Of a stretch of 34,512 nucleotides of DNA, positions 24,803 to 33,648 are shown piece by piece; the first letter of the stretch is position 1, and each line of letters opens with the position of its first letter. The stretch lies in contig JBCBVA010000029.1 of assembly GCA_039817825.1 (NCBI GenBank), forward strand, positions 1 through 34,512, in the 5' to 3' direction. Both the position numbers and the translations under genes were made by a program. The notes beneath the pieces are model-generated. The model saw only the letters and a list, made by a program, of their open reading frames with translations, was not told the DNA's origin and made no database searches. The DNA comes from PCC-7336 sp039817825 (GTDB lineage Bacteria > Cyanobacteriota > Cyanobacteriia > Thermostichales > PCC-7336).

Positions 24803-26569
24803 GTGTTGTATTTAGCCGCTGTGGATAAAGGGTCGTTTCGCAAGACAACGATTCAGCTGCTAGCAAAGCAAATCTCCGATCGATCTTGGGTGGCAGTGAG
24901 TGATGAAGTCCTGCCCATCGAAGATTCGGCCAAGTTCAATTCAGGCATGCTGATCCTGGCAGAGGTAAATGCCAACCGCCAGGTCATGAAACTCCGCGAA
25001 GCGTCTCGAGAAATTGTTGGCACGCTGCAAGCATTCTCACGAATTTTGGAGAAGAGTCAGGGACAAGAGGAAGAAATTGAGCAGTGGAAACAGTCTCTGA
25101 CGTTTCAAAGCCAAGAGCTTAATCGCAGAGAGGTCGAGCTAGAAACGCGCGAGGAGCAACTGCAACAGCTCGACGAGCAGTACCAGAACTATCAAACTGA
25201 TTTAGATGGCTTACAGGCTCAGCGGGTTGAGATTGAGACTCAGGAGAAAGCCCTGAGCGAGCAGCAACAGGCGATGGGGGAGCAACGTCGCCAGCTCAAC
25301 GAACAACTGGCAGACTTGCAGCAGCGCCAACAACAATTGCAGTCATTGGAATCGGAAGCTGCTTCTCGGCTAGATTCTGCCGAAGCAGAGCGGCTACAAA
25401 CGCTGAGCCAGACAGTCTACCAGTCTTTGAAGGTCGACGGTGGGGACGCAACGCAAGCACTGCAACAATTAAAAACAGAGGTCAGTCAACGCCTTCAAAC
25501 GATCGAGACATCCGCGCCTACGCTGCAGTCAGAGCATCAACAACATGAAAGTCAGCAGGCCCAGCTCAACTCGATTTTGACGGAGTGGACACAGCAGCAC
25601 CAGCAATTTCTGCAACTACAGCAGACCATCGCCGAGACTCGTACGGAGATTGGTGTCTTGGAAGCCGAGATCGTGTTAGGGGAAGAACGTTTGTCGTCAT
25701 TGTCAGATCGACTGCGCAAGCAAGAGGAGGCGGTGAATAACGGCCGTCAGTTATTGGCAACTCGGGGGGATGTCATCATTGCTGAAGGCTTTGACGGAGC
25801 TGGTTCTGCTCCGAAACTCAGTCCTGAAGAATTAGAAGCTAAAGTTGCGAGCTTGCGGCGAGATTACGAGCAGCATGCCCAACTGGTTGAGCAGCAGGCA
25901 TCGGAATTACAGCAAAATCACCACAAGTTAGATGAGCTGCAAAAGCGATTGGAAACGGCTAGCGACGCCGATCGCTTCGACATCGAAATGGACATCGACT
26001 ACGCTAAATCGGCCTGCAGCACGCTAGAAGTGAGTTTGGCTCCTCAACAACGGGCTTTGGAGAAAAAACAACGGGAGCTGTCTGAACAAGAAGGACTGCT
26101 GCAACGGTTGTGCGGAGATGATAGTGGGCCGTCTATTCCTAAGGTCGATCTAGGGCCTCTGCTGCAGCAATTGGATAGTCAGCGCCAGTGGATCGAAGCA
26201 GAACGCCAAACTTTGACAACTCGTTTAGACGACAAGCGAACCCTACTGCAGCAACAGCAAGGGACAGTGACTGAGCAACAGCAGCAATCGGATACTCTCA
26301 AACAGCAGTTGGAGACAGGACAGGCTGACCTGTGGCAGCAGTGTCAGACTGTGGCGGAAGCGTTGGGACGTAGCGCGACGCAGCAAGCACACATGCAGGA
26401 AGTGAAAGAACTCCTGACAACGTTGCAAACTCTAATGGGGTCTGTGGAACAAGGGGTGGGTCACTACAGTCAAGTGACAACGACGGCCCATCAAAATATG
26501 GAGGCGTTGCAATCCGCTATTGCTGCCTTGGTAAGCGCGAGTTCCGTCCCGGCTGGAGTTGCCGCATAG
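24803..26569 (+). CDS. hmpF: HmpF, coiled-coil pilus motility/taxis protein
   Basis: The protein has 588 residues. A conserved N-terminal domain of about 65 residues (MLYLAAVDKG; LILAEVNANRQV) matches the start of HmpF proteins. It is followed by a Gln/Glu-rich coiled coil that fills about residues 75-580. The GTG start gives the family's MLYLA opening, with GAGGA 9 bases upstream. In Nostoc, HmpF is required for pilus-driven motility and sits beside the hmp chemosensory locus, as it does here relative to pilG-pilL, but transcribed divergently. It is cytoplasmic by sequence, with no signal peptide or membrane segment. It is the strongest link of this region to type IV pilus motility, since no pilus structural gene is in the window. 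Confidence 0.9.
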   Translation: MLYLAAVDKGSFRKTTIQLLAKQISDRSWVAVSDEVLPIEDSAKFNSGMLILAEVNANRQVMKLREASREIVGTLQAFSRILEKSQGQEEEIEQWKQSLTFQSQELNRREVELETREEQLQQLDEQYQNYQTDLDGLQAQRVEIETQEKALSEQQQAMGEQRRQLNEQLADLQQRQQQLQSLESEAASRLDSAEAERLQTLSQTVYQSLKVDGGDATQALQQLKTEVSQRLQTIETSAPTLQSEHQQHESQQAQLNSILTEWTQQHQQFLQLQQTIAETRTEIGVLEAEIVLGEERLSSLSDRLRKQEEAVNNGRQLLATRGDVIIAEGFDGAGSAPKLSPEELEAKVASLRRDYEQHAQLVEQQASELQQNHHKLDELQKRLETASDADRFDIEMDIDYAKSACSTLEVSLAPQQRALEKKQRELSEQEGLLQRLCGDDSGPSIPKVDLGPLLQQLDSQRQWIEAERQTLTTRLDDKRTLLQQQQGTVTEQQQQSDTLKQQLETGQADLWQQCQTVAEALGRSATQQAHMQEVKELLTTLQTLMGSVEQGVGHYSQVTTTAHQNMEALQSAIAALVSASSVPAGVAA

Positions 26570-26818
26570 GATCGGCCAAACTAGCACCACTCAGTCAACA
26601 CCATACCGAGGAGTTGGCAGGTGCTCTCAGGCTGACTATTTCAGTTGCCAGTTAGTTTGGAGACATGTGTAGCAATCCATCTAAGCGATCCGGACCAACT
26701 ATTTGACCCATATTTGGCCCAGCGGATAACCGTTTATTGCGAAGACGCTTTAGCAATTGACACCCATACCAAGAACTTGTTAGAGCAGAGATCGATCTTT
26801 AAATCATTCTGTTTAGCA

Positions 26819-28231
26819 ATGTCCTCTTTAACATCCGATGTTCTCGTTCTAGGGGCTGGTATCAGCGGCCTGTCTGCAGCGTTTCGCCTGCACCAACAAC
26901 AGGTGGATGTAGTGGTGGTCGATCGCGCCGATCGCGTTGGTGGCGTAATTACTACCCGTTCCAAAGAGGGTTATCGCTGGGAAGAAGGCCCCAATAGCTT
27001 TACCCCCTCTCCCGCCCTGCTCAACTTAATTGCCGATGCGGGAGTGGCCGATCGTCTGGTGTGGGCAGATGGAAAACTACCTCGCTTCGTCTATCTCAAT
27101 GGCACCCTTACCCCTGTGCCTATGACCCCGCCCGACCTGATTAAGTCCAATCTGCTCAGCTTCGGAGCTAAACTACGCGCTCTGTTCGGCGTGTTGGGAT
27201 TTAGCCCCAAGGCTCCAAAGGATAAGGAAGAAACTGTCGAAGAATTTTTTGCCCGCCAGCTCGGCCCGCAAGTGGTGGAGCGTCTGGTGGGGCCGTTTAC
27301 GTCTGGGGTCTATGCCGGTAGCACCCAGCAGTTGAGCGCCTCCGCCGCATTCTCGAAAGTGGCGGATTTGGAGCGGGATTACGGCAGCATTATCGCCGGT
27401 GTGATTCGCTCCTCTAAAAAAGCCAAGCCCCCTATCTCCGACAAAATCGCCCCCAAGCCCAAGCGGGGACAGTTGGGCAATTTCCGCGAGGGCTTGCAGG
27501 AGCTGCCGGATGCTGTGGCCCAGGCGCTGGGAGATGCCGTCAAGCTGCAGTGGGAAGCCACTCAGGTGGTGAAAGAGGGCGATCGCTACATCACCACATT
27601 CACCACGCCGACCGGAACTCAGACAGTGGAGTCGAAGGCGATCGTGATGACGGTACCTGCCTACCGCGCCGCCCCTTTGCTCAAGTCCTTGGATGAAGCC
27701 CTAGCTGCCGAACTGACCGAAATTCCCTATCCTCACGTTGCCGCCGTGACATTGGCCTATCCTGCCGAAGCCCTACCCCAGCCGTTTGCCGGATTTGGTC
27801 AACTGTTCCCCCGCAATCAAGGCATCCGCACGCTCGGCACTATTTGGACCTCTAGCCTCTTCCCCGGACGCGCCCCCGACGGCTATCAGTGCACGCTCAG
27901 CTACATTGGCGGTGCCACCGACCCCGACATTGCCAAGCTAACCAATGAGGAATTAGCAGATGTGGTCCATGGGGATTTGAGCAAAACCCTGTTGGTGAAC
28001 GATGCCGAGCCGCGGGTGATGGGGGTACGTCGTTGGGAGCAAGCTATCCCGCAATATACGTTGGGTCACCGCCAGCGCATCGCTCGCATGAATGAGATTC
28101 TGACAGACTATCCGGGGATTATGCTGTGCAGTAACTACCTGGATGGCGTGTCGCTGGGGGATTGCGTGCGCCGAGGTGAAGAACGGGCGGCAGAACTCGT
28201 GGAGTGGCTGGGACAGGCTAAAGTGGCTTGA
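26819..28231 (+). CDS. hemG: Protoporphyrinogen oxidase, oxygen-dependent HemY/plant-type
   Basis: A 470-residue FAD-dependent oxidase that converts protoporphyrinogen IX to protoporphyrin IX in heme and chlorophyll synthesis. The dinucleotide-binding motif GAGISG is at residues 12-17. Plant-like signatures follow: EEGPNSFTPS, GPFTSGVYAG, GNFREGLQELPDA and, near the C-terminus, SNYLDGVSLGDCV. The ATG at 26819 puts the FAD motif close to the start as in the family. A TTG at 26645 would add 58 unrelated residues. It lies 249 bases after hmpF on the same strand, with no evident functional link, and converges on ycf46 with a 22-base gap. Family membership is clear; whether it is the only such enzyme in this genome cannot be seen here. 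Confidence 0.92.
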   Translation: MSSLTSDVLVLGAGISGLSAAFRLHQQQVDVVVVDRADRVGGVITTRSKEGYRWEEGPNSFTPSPALLNLIADAGVADRLVWADGKLPRFVYLNGTLTPVPMTPPDLIKSNLLSFGAKLRALFGVLGFSPKAPKDKEETVEEFFARQLGPQVVERLVGPFTSGVYAGSTQQLSASAAFSKVADLERDYGSIIAGVIRSSKKAKPPISDKIAPKPKRGQLGNFREGLQELPDAVAQALGDAVKLQWEATQVVKEGDRYITTFTTPTGTQTVESKAIVMTVPAYRAAPLLKSLDEALAAELTEIPYPHVAAVTLAYPAEALPQPFAGFGQLFPRNQGIRTLGTIWTSSLFPGRAPDGYQCTLSYIGGATDPDIAKLTNEELADVVHGDLSKTLLVNDAEPRVMGVRRWEQAIPQYTLGHRQRIARMNEILTDYPGIMLCSNYLDGVSLGDCVRRGEERAAELVEWLGQAKVA

Positions 28232-28253
28232 ACGCGGCTGCAAGTCTTACAGA

Positions 28254-29735
28254 TTAGCGCACGTTGACGAATCGCTCTTGTGCCATTGCTCTCAGCATGG
28301 CGATGTCTTCCTGGCGCGAGACAGACAGGGGCACTGTTTGGGTCATTTCTGCGCAAATCATTTCGGTCGTAAACGGCTTGTTGAGATAAAGAGACTGGTA
28401 GAGCGATGAGGTGACTGCCTGTTCGATCTCGGCCCCGCTGAATCCCTCTGATTCCTCAATCAGTGCCAGCAGATCAAACTCTCCTACCTCCTGCTTGCGC
28501 TTGCGCAAGTGGATTTCGAAAATTTGGCAGCGTTCGTCGCGATCGGGCAGATCGACAAAGAAAATCTCGTCAAACCGTCCCTTGCGTAGCAGTTCTGGAG
28601 GTAAGCCGGACAGGTCATTGGCGGTGGCCACCACAAAGACAGAAGCACTTTTCTCCTGCAGCCAGGTGAGAAATGCACCCAACATGCGCTTGCTAGTGCC
28701 CAGTTCATCATTACCAGTACTGATAGCTTTTTCGATCTCGTCGATCCACAGCACTGCTGGTGCCATGACCTCTGCCATCGCGATCGCCTTGTGGAAATTC
28801 TTCTCCGATTCGCCTACATATTTGTCGTACACCTGCCCCAAGTCCAGCTTGAGTAGAGGCTGTTGCCATTCACGGGCGATCGCCTTCACAGCCAAAGACT
28901 TACCGCACCCTTGTACCCCCACGATGCAAATACCGCGAGGTGGACTGAGATTGAGCCTTTGAGCGGTCTTAGTGAACCCCACTCTTGCCCGGTGCAGCCA
29001 ACGCTTGAGGGACTGAAAACCACCCAACTCTGAGAGATTATCGCTGGGAGGGTAGTACTCCAGCATTCCGCGAGCCCGCACCATCTCCGCTTTCTGCTGC
29101 TGAATGGTACGAATATCATCACGGCTCAACTTGCCATCCACCAAAGTGGCGTAGGTAATGGCCCGCCGCGCACAGTCTAGGGTCATGCCATTAAGTGCTC
29201 GTAGGAGCTCCTCAATTTCGTTGGGCTGTAGGTTCATTTCAGTTTTGTGCTGCGCTCTCATCCGACTCACCACAGATCGCAGCAGCGCACGTAACTCGTG
29301 GTAGTCCGGCAATGGCATTTCCCAGCGAGCGACGAGGCTTTCCAGCTCTGCCGGGATTTTGAGTTCGGCATCCACCAGCACCAACACGGATCGCCCACCG
29401 GCATATTTCTGCGCCACTTCCCGAAACAGGCGAATATCAAATGCTCCTGTCAGGTGCTTTGAGAAGTCTTTCAGCAGGTAAATTCCTTCATGCGACTGCT
29501 TGTAGAGCGTTGCCAGTAATTTGCTCGGCTCCTCCGTCCCGTTCATTCCCAGCTCGCGCGGAGGACGAGCGAGCCCGCGAGTAATCGACCACTCCATCAG
29601 GGGCAAATTCAACTCATTGGCAATACCGTTGATAAGAGTCTGCACCCGCTCCTCTTCCACCGTCTCGATCGCCACCACCGGATGCAGCGAGCGCATCAAA
29701 GTTTTCAGCTTGTGGGTGCAATCCGTTAGGCTCAT
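28254..29735 (-). CDS. ycf46: Ycf46-type AAA+ ATPase
   Basis: The protein has 493 residues. An N-terminal helical region of about 230 residues with VVAIETVEEERV precedes one AAA+ module: Walker A GVQGCGKS (273-280), Walker B AVLWIDEIEKA (327-337), sensor 1 ATANDL (370-375), the arginine-finger region RKGRFDE (384-390) and a C-terminal lid. This order is that of Ycf46, a family encoded in many red-algal plastids and cyanobacteria and linked by published work to photosynthesis or CO2-related responses. The precise substrate is unknown. The ATG at 29735 has no clear ribosome binding site. The gene is monocistronic here, with hemG convergent and a 460-bp gap upstream. Confidence 0.9.
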   Translation of the reverse strand: MSLTDCTHKLKTLMRSLHPVVAIETVEEERVQTLINGIANELNLPLMEWSITRGLARPPRELGMNGTEEPSKLLATLYKQSHEGIYLLKDFSKHLTGAFDIRLFREVAQKYAGGRSVLVLVDAELKIPAELESLVARWEMPLPDYHELRALLRSVVSRMRAQHKTEMNLQPNEIEELLRALNGMTLDCARRAITYATLVDGKLSRDDIRTIQQQKAEMVRARGMLEYYPPSDNLSELGGFQSLKRWLHRARVGFTKTAQRLNLSPPRGICIVGVQGCGKSLAVKAIAREWQQPLLKLDLGQVYDKYVGESEKNFHKAIAMAEVMAPAVLWIDEIEKAISTGNDELGTSKRMLGAFLTWLQEKSASVFVVATANDLSGLPPELLRKGRFDEIFFVDLPDRDERCQIFEIHLRKRKQEVGEFDLLALIEESEGFSGAEIEQAVTSSLYQSLYLNKPFTTEMICAEMTQTVPLSVSRQEDIAMLRAMAQERFVNVR

Positions 29736-30197
29736 GGCGTGCTAAGTGCAATTCCAGACGTTCCTCCACAGCTTTCCCGTACCGGCTTCGTTCACGTTCA
29801 TAAGCGCGGTTATGGCAATCAGAAAGACGGGCGAAAGAGAACGGTCCTCTAACTTGCAACCTCAATCGTTACACCCCCACTTGCGACCCTAAAAATCCGC
29901 CTCCTCAATTCGCTTCAACAAATACCGTAGTTTTGACGACCTCCCGATCAAAATGGCGTGCCAATTCAGTCCCGTGTGCGAGTAAAACCATGCATGGCGA
30001 TTGGCAGGCGTTTTACCAGTATTTTCCTCGATCCGAACGTTATCTATTGTAAATACAGAATGGGATATTTCTATAACGCTAGACACCGGCAAAAATCTTA
30101 TAGTCAAATATCAACCATTCAAATACACTATGTAAGTTATTCATTGCCCATTGGGCATTGATATAGTGCAACGACCATTCCTCCATAGGGAATACGA
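29736..30197. other. Intergenic region with divergent promoters (ycf46 and the glycosyltransferase gene)
   Basis: No gene is supported. The half nearest 30197 is clearly AT-richer than the surroundings. It contains a perfect TGCCCA-t-TGGGCA inverted repeat at 30145-30157, immediately followed by a TATAGT-like -10 box (30162-30167). An AGGG about 10 bases before the ATG of the downstream gene is its likely ribosome binding site. Confidence 0.45.
30145..30157. promoter_or_regulatory. 13-bp palindrome next to a TATAGT box
   Basis: TGCCCA-t-TGGGCA, perfect 6-bp arms, ends five bases before TATAGT (30162-30167) and about 40 bases upstream of the ATG at 30198. The position fits an operator overlapping the promoter of the glycosyltransferase-methyltransferase gene. 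No regulator is recognised. Confidence 0.35.
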
Positions 30198-31967
30198 ATG
30201 AAGTTTACAGTCTGTATTATAAATAGACCGAACTACAACCATGCCAACGTCTTTAGAGAGATTGCTGAAACTATTCACTTCGCCCTATTGGAATTAGGTC
30301 ACGACTCGATCGTTTCTAGCAATCTTAATTTTACCGATCGCATCTACATCATTTTAGGAAGCAATCTCATCGATTTCGACACGATGACATTGCCACCCTG
30401 CAGCATTCTGTACAATTTTGAGCAAATACACGATCGATCTCCATGGGTAAACGAGCGGGTCATTGCTGAATTCAAAAACTATACGATCTGGGATTATAGT
30501 GCTCAAAATATTCAAGCATGGCGTCGTTACGGGGTCGAGAAATGCCAGTTAGTAAAGCTAGGATACATGCCACAGCTTTCTCGCATAGAAGCACCACTCA
30601 AGCAGGATATTGACGTTTTATTTTACGGCTCGATCAACGAACGTCGGCGCAAAATTCTGATCGATTTGCGTTCTCGTGGCCTCAAAGTCAAAGCCTTATC
30701 GGGTGGACTATATGGGAAGAAGAGAGATGATTGGATCGCACGAGCAAAAATCATCGTAGATATTCACTACTACGAAACCAAAATCTTTAATGTTGTTCGT
30801 TTGGCCCACTTACTGTCCAATCAAAAGTTTGTCATTTCTGAATACTGTAGCGATCCGGTCAGCACGGCAGAATTTGCTGATGGAATTGTCTTCTGCGACT
30901 ACGAAGCAATTGTTGACACTTGCATTGAATACTTGCAGCAGCCCGAAAAACGCGAGATCGTATCTCAGGTAGGATTCGAACTGTTTAGACAGCGCAAGGA
31001 AACTCACTATCTACAATCCGTGCTCTCCGAAGATTTCAACTATTCTAACCAGCAACATCTGACCTCAACATCACCTGCACCAGTCTGTGTCGATCTGGGC
31101 TGTGGCGGACGAAAAGCTAGCGGCCATATTGGTGTGGATATTGTGGCGATCGATGGTGTTGATATTGTTGCCAATTTGAATAGTACGTTCCCATTTTCCG
31201 ATTCCAGCATCGATCGCTTGAGAGCGTATGACTCTTTAGAGCATTTCAACGATCGCATTCATACGATGAACGAACTCTGGCGGATTTGTAAACCTGGTGC
31301 TCTTGTCGAAATATTTGTTCCATCGTCTGATGGCAGAGGAGCATTTCAAGATCCCACCCATGTCAGTTTTTGGAATGTAAATTCATTTCAATATTATTGT
31401 GTTGAATCTCCGGCATATTTATCGCTATGTCAGGCGTATGGATTCAAAGGAGCCTTTTCACTCCAGGCATTGGAATCCGTGCAGGGCACGGCTGATGTCA
31501 TTCATCTCAGAGCCATTCTTAAAGCCGTCAAAGTTGATATATCTACACTGGTCAAACAGCACTATAAGCTTCAACAGCGCAACTTTTACGTCTGTCCCGA
31601 CTGGACTCAGCCCAAGGCCCAATTAATGCAGGCCCTAGAATCCGTGTTTTACGCTGCTCTTTCCCAAGCTCAAGATCGCTCTACGTGTCTGCTCATCGAT
31701 CGCGGAAATTGCCCTGAAGCTATCAACCCCCCAGAACTGCTTCAAAGCATCCTGGATTCGGTGCCATCGCATCTCAAAAATCCCAACCAAAACTGTTCGA
31801 TTTCATTTGTCGGCATTGTCGATCTCGAGCAATACGATGCATTGACAGACGCGATTGATGCCCGCATCATCCTCGAGCGAGAAAGCAGCATAACCGGGAT
31901 ATTTCTGCCCAGGCTCAAAGCCATTCCTCTCGAGCGATTGGCCCAGCCACTAGCGCTAGTACAGTAG
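30198..31967 (+). CDS. Glycosyltransferase-SAM methyltransferase fusion protein
   Basis: The protein has 589 residues. Residues 1-285 look like a GT-B-type glycosyltransferase of the CgeB/DUF3880-like kind, with the second Rossmann half at DIDVLFYGS (137-145) and a C-terminal PEKREIVSQVGFELFRQ helix. Residues 295-430 are a class I methyltransferase: motif I VDLGCGG (298-304), then IGVDIV, DSLEHF and DPTHVSFWN (385-393). Residues 440-589 are a third part with the pattern TCLLIDRGN...PELLQSIL that I cannot name. Such proteins modify surface glycans. No other glycan genes are adjacent. The gene is AT-richer than its neighbours and its codon use looks different, which may mean transfer. The ATG at 30198 follows an AGGG. 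Confidence 0.8.
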   Translation: MKFTVCIINRPNYNHANVFREIAETIHFALLELGHDSIVSSNLNFTDRIYIILGSNLIDFDTMTLPPCSILYNFEQIHDRSPWVNERVIAEFKNYTIWDYSAQNIQAWRRYGVEKCQLVKLGYMPQLSRIEAPLKQDIDVLFYGSINERRRKILIDLRSRGLKVKALSGGLYGKKRDDWIARAKIIVDIHYYETKIFNVVRLAHLLSNQKFVISEYCSDPVSTAEFADGIVFCDYEAIVDTCIEYLQQPEKREIVSQVGFELFRQRKETHYLQSVLSEDFNYSNQQHLTSTSPAPVCVDLGCGGRKASGHIGVDIVAIDGVDIVANLNSTFPFSDSSIDRLRAYDSLEHFNDRIHTMNELWRICKPGALVEIFVPSSDGRGAFQDPTHVSFWNVNSFQYYCVESPAYLSLCQAYGFKGAFSLQALESVQGTADVIHLRAILKAVKVDISTLVKQHYKLQQRNFYVCPDWTQPKAQLMQALESVFYAALSQAQDRSTCLLIDRGNCPEAINPPELLQSILDSVPSHLKNPNQNCSISFVGIVDLEQYDALTDAIDARIILERESSITGIFLPRLKAIPLERLAQPLALVQ

Positions 31968-32945
31968 AGCCGCTCGCAACACCACTGAGAGGGCAACGCA
32001 CACACCCAGGACAATCAGTTGGCCGAGAGCAGTGTACGCAGAATATTGCAGGAGCGTTTGCCAAAGCTGTTGCTGCAACGGCTGCAGCATCAAATAAATA
32101 ATTCCGGTAACGTGCACTGCCAACAGACCACACAAGCCGGCAGTAAACAGGTGGGCAGGCTTCGTCCGGTGCTCCATTTCTGCTAATCGACCGCAGAGCC
32201 ACGCGCCGGGAATAAATCCAATTAAATAGCCAAACGCAGGCCGCTGGATATAGGCTGCTCCCCCCCCATCCATAAAGATGTCAAACCCAGCCAATCCCAT
32301 GCCCAAGTAAGCAAGCTGAGATAGTAAGGCGGCTCTTGCTCCTCCCATAAATGCCGTGACTAGGAGGCCCGCCAGTTGAAACGAAAATCGGTATCCCGCC
32401 AATTGAATGGGGCCAATTCCAATCGTCCAGGCATCCGGCACCGTAATTTGCAACAATGCCCCAGCTGCAGTGATCAGTACGCCAAGTGCGGCCCACATCA
32501 GTTCGTAGGGGTTGGGGAGCGGAAATCGGGTCACATCGTACTCAGGGGGAATATCGTCATTTCTAATAGAAAATTTTAAGGATCGCCAGTTTTTCTTATG
32601 CTGGATGGAGGCCGCTGTAGCGTTTACCTTTGTTATCCCATCACGGGAGACTACATTATCTCTGGTGACAGCGCCTTCACGCATAACCTGCTCACGAGCG
32701 GCCAGAGCATCCTCATCCCTAACGCTGACTAGCGGATGTATAGAACGGCGCTCTCCTCCTGTGGGAACAGCGCCTGAGGGGACAGCACGACTAGCTGGCT
32801 GGCTGCTACGAGCACGATGTGGAGAGCGGGACGAACCACTCGCACCTGGGCCTGGGGTCATTGTTGACTCTGTAGACGCGCTCCTCCACCTCCCTTTTGC
32901 ATGCTTTCTCCATTGTTCAGACTCACCAGAATCAATCGCTCTCAT
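31956..32945 (-). CDS. bioY: BioY-type biotin transporter (ECF S component) with N-terminal extension
   Basis: The last 180 residues are a BioY protein: about six hydrophobic helices with the typical QLAGYRFSFQLAGLLVTAFM, QLAYLGMGLAGFDIF and FGYLIGFIPGAW segments. BioY captures biotin in the membrane. The family is about 190 residues, so a GTG at 32534 or an ATG at 32498 would give a normal protein. The open frame goes on to an ATG at 32945, adding about 137 residues rich in Arg, Ser and Pro, then an acidic/basic stretch, with no stop codon. An open frame of that length is unlikely by chance, so I extend the gene, but the start is uncertain. Its ATG shares the CATG with the trmB start on the other strand. 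The 3' end overlaps the end of the preceding gene by 12 bases, tail to tail. Confidence 0.75.
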   Translation of the reverse strand: MRAIDSGESEQWRKHAKGRWRSASTESTMTPGPGASGSSRSPHRARSSQPASRAVPSGAVPTGGERRSIHPLVSVRDEDALAAREQVMREGAVTRDNVVSRDGITKVNATAASIQHKKNWRSLKFSIRNDDIPPEYDVTRFPLPNPYELMWAALGVLITAAGALLQITVPDAWTIGIGPIQLAGYRFSFQLAGLLVTAFMGGARAALLSQLAYLGMGLAGFDIFMDGGGAAYIQRPAFGYLIGFIPGAWLCGRLAEMEHRTKPAHLFTAGLCGLLAVHVTGIIYLMLQPLQQQLWQTLLQYSAYTALGQLIVLGVCVALSVVLRAALLY

Positions 32946-33648
32946 GGAACGCCAGACATCACCCTACCCCACATTAAATAGCGCCTCTGTCCTCGACTGG
33001 CCACTCAAAGGCCCAACTCAAGTGCGAGTGCGCAACCATGTCAATCCTCTAGCGGTGCAGTATCAAATTCCCACCTCTGCCCCCCATTGGGAGAAAGCTT
33101 ATGCCCATCTACATCATCCGTTTCATTTAGATATCGGTACCGGTACCGGGCGCTTTTTGCTCGCGATGGCCCAGCAGAATCCGGAGTGGAACTTTTTGGG
33201 TGTTGAAATTCGTCGCCCCCTAGTGGAACGGGCTAACGCCTGGGCGCAAGAGCTGGGGCTCGCCAACGTGCATTTTCTCGCCTGCAATATTAACGTCACC
33301 CTGCCGAATCTATTTGCCCCTGCCGAACTCTCTCGCGTCAGCATCCAATTTCCCGATCCGTGGTTCAAAGTTCGTCACCAAAAGCGACGCGTAGTCCAGC
33401 CCGAACTGGTGGACATGCTGGCGACCTTGGTTAAACCCGGTCAACCGGTATTTTTACAATCCGATATCGAGGAAGTTGCGGTAGAAATGGAGCAGCGGTT
33501 TGCAGACCATTCTGCGTTTGCCAATCCCAATGGTCCTCACGCCCCTATTGACCGTAATCCCCTCTGCATCCCGACTCGCCGCGAGGTCACCTGCACGGAA
33601 AAGGGATTGCCTATCTATCGTTATTGGCTAGAACGCAGCCTGGAATGA
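32944..33648 (+). CDS. trmB: tRNA (guanine-N7-)-methyltransferase TrmB
   Basis: A 234-residue enzyme that methylates G46 of tRNA at N7 with SAM. Motif I is HLDIGTGTGR (61-70), the SAM-binding acid is in GVEIR (E88), and the family signature FPDPWFKVRHQKRR spans 136-149. The ATG at 32944 starts the conserved region at the proper length. The frame is open further upstream to 32512, but that part is antisense to bioY and has no family match. The stop (33646-33648) overlaps the ATG of alr by three bases, so the two genes form an operon. Confidence 0.94.
   Translation: MERQTSPYPTLNSASVLDWPLKGPTQVRVRNHVNPLAVQYQIPTSAPHWEKAYAHLHHPFHLDIGTGTGRFLLAMAQQNPEWNFLGVEIRRPLVERANAWAQELGLANVHFLACNINVTLPNLFAPAELSRVSIQFPDPWFKVRHQKRRVVQPELVDMLATLVKPGQPVFLQSDIEEVAVEMEQRFADHSAFANPNGPHAPIDRNPLCIPTRREVTCTEKGLPIYRYWLERSLE

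Noticed and set aside
26645..26818. TTG start adding 58 residues to the protoporphyrinogen oxidase
   Set aside because: The extra residues match nothing in the family, and the FAD motif lies close to the ATG at 26819 as expected.
29889..30161. Short open frames of 67-72 codons in the AT-rich intergenic region
   Set aside because: No ribosome binding site or family resemblance, and they overlap each other on opposite strands.
32512..32943. Upstream extension of trmB to 32512
   Set aside because: TrmB conservation and family length start at 32944; the upstream frame is antisense to the bioY extension and looks like its shadow.
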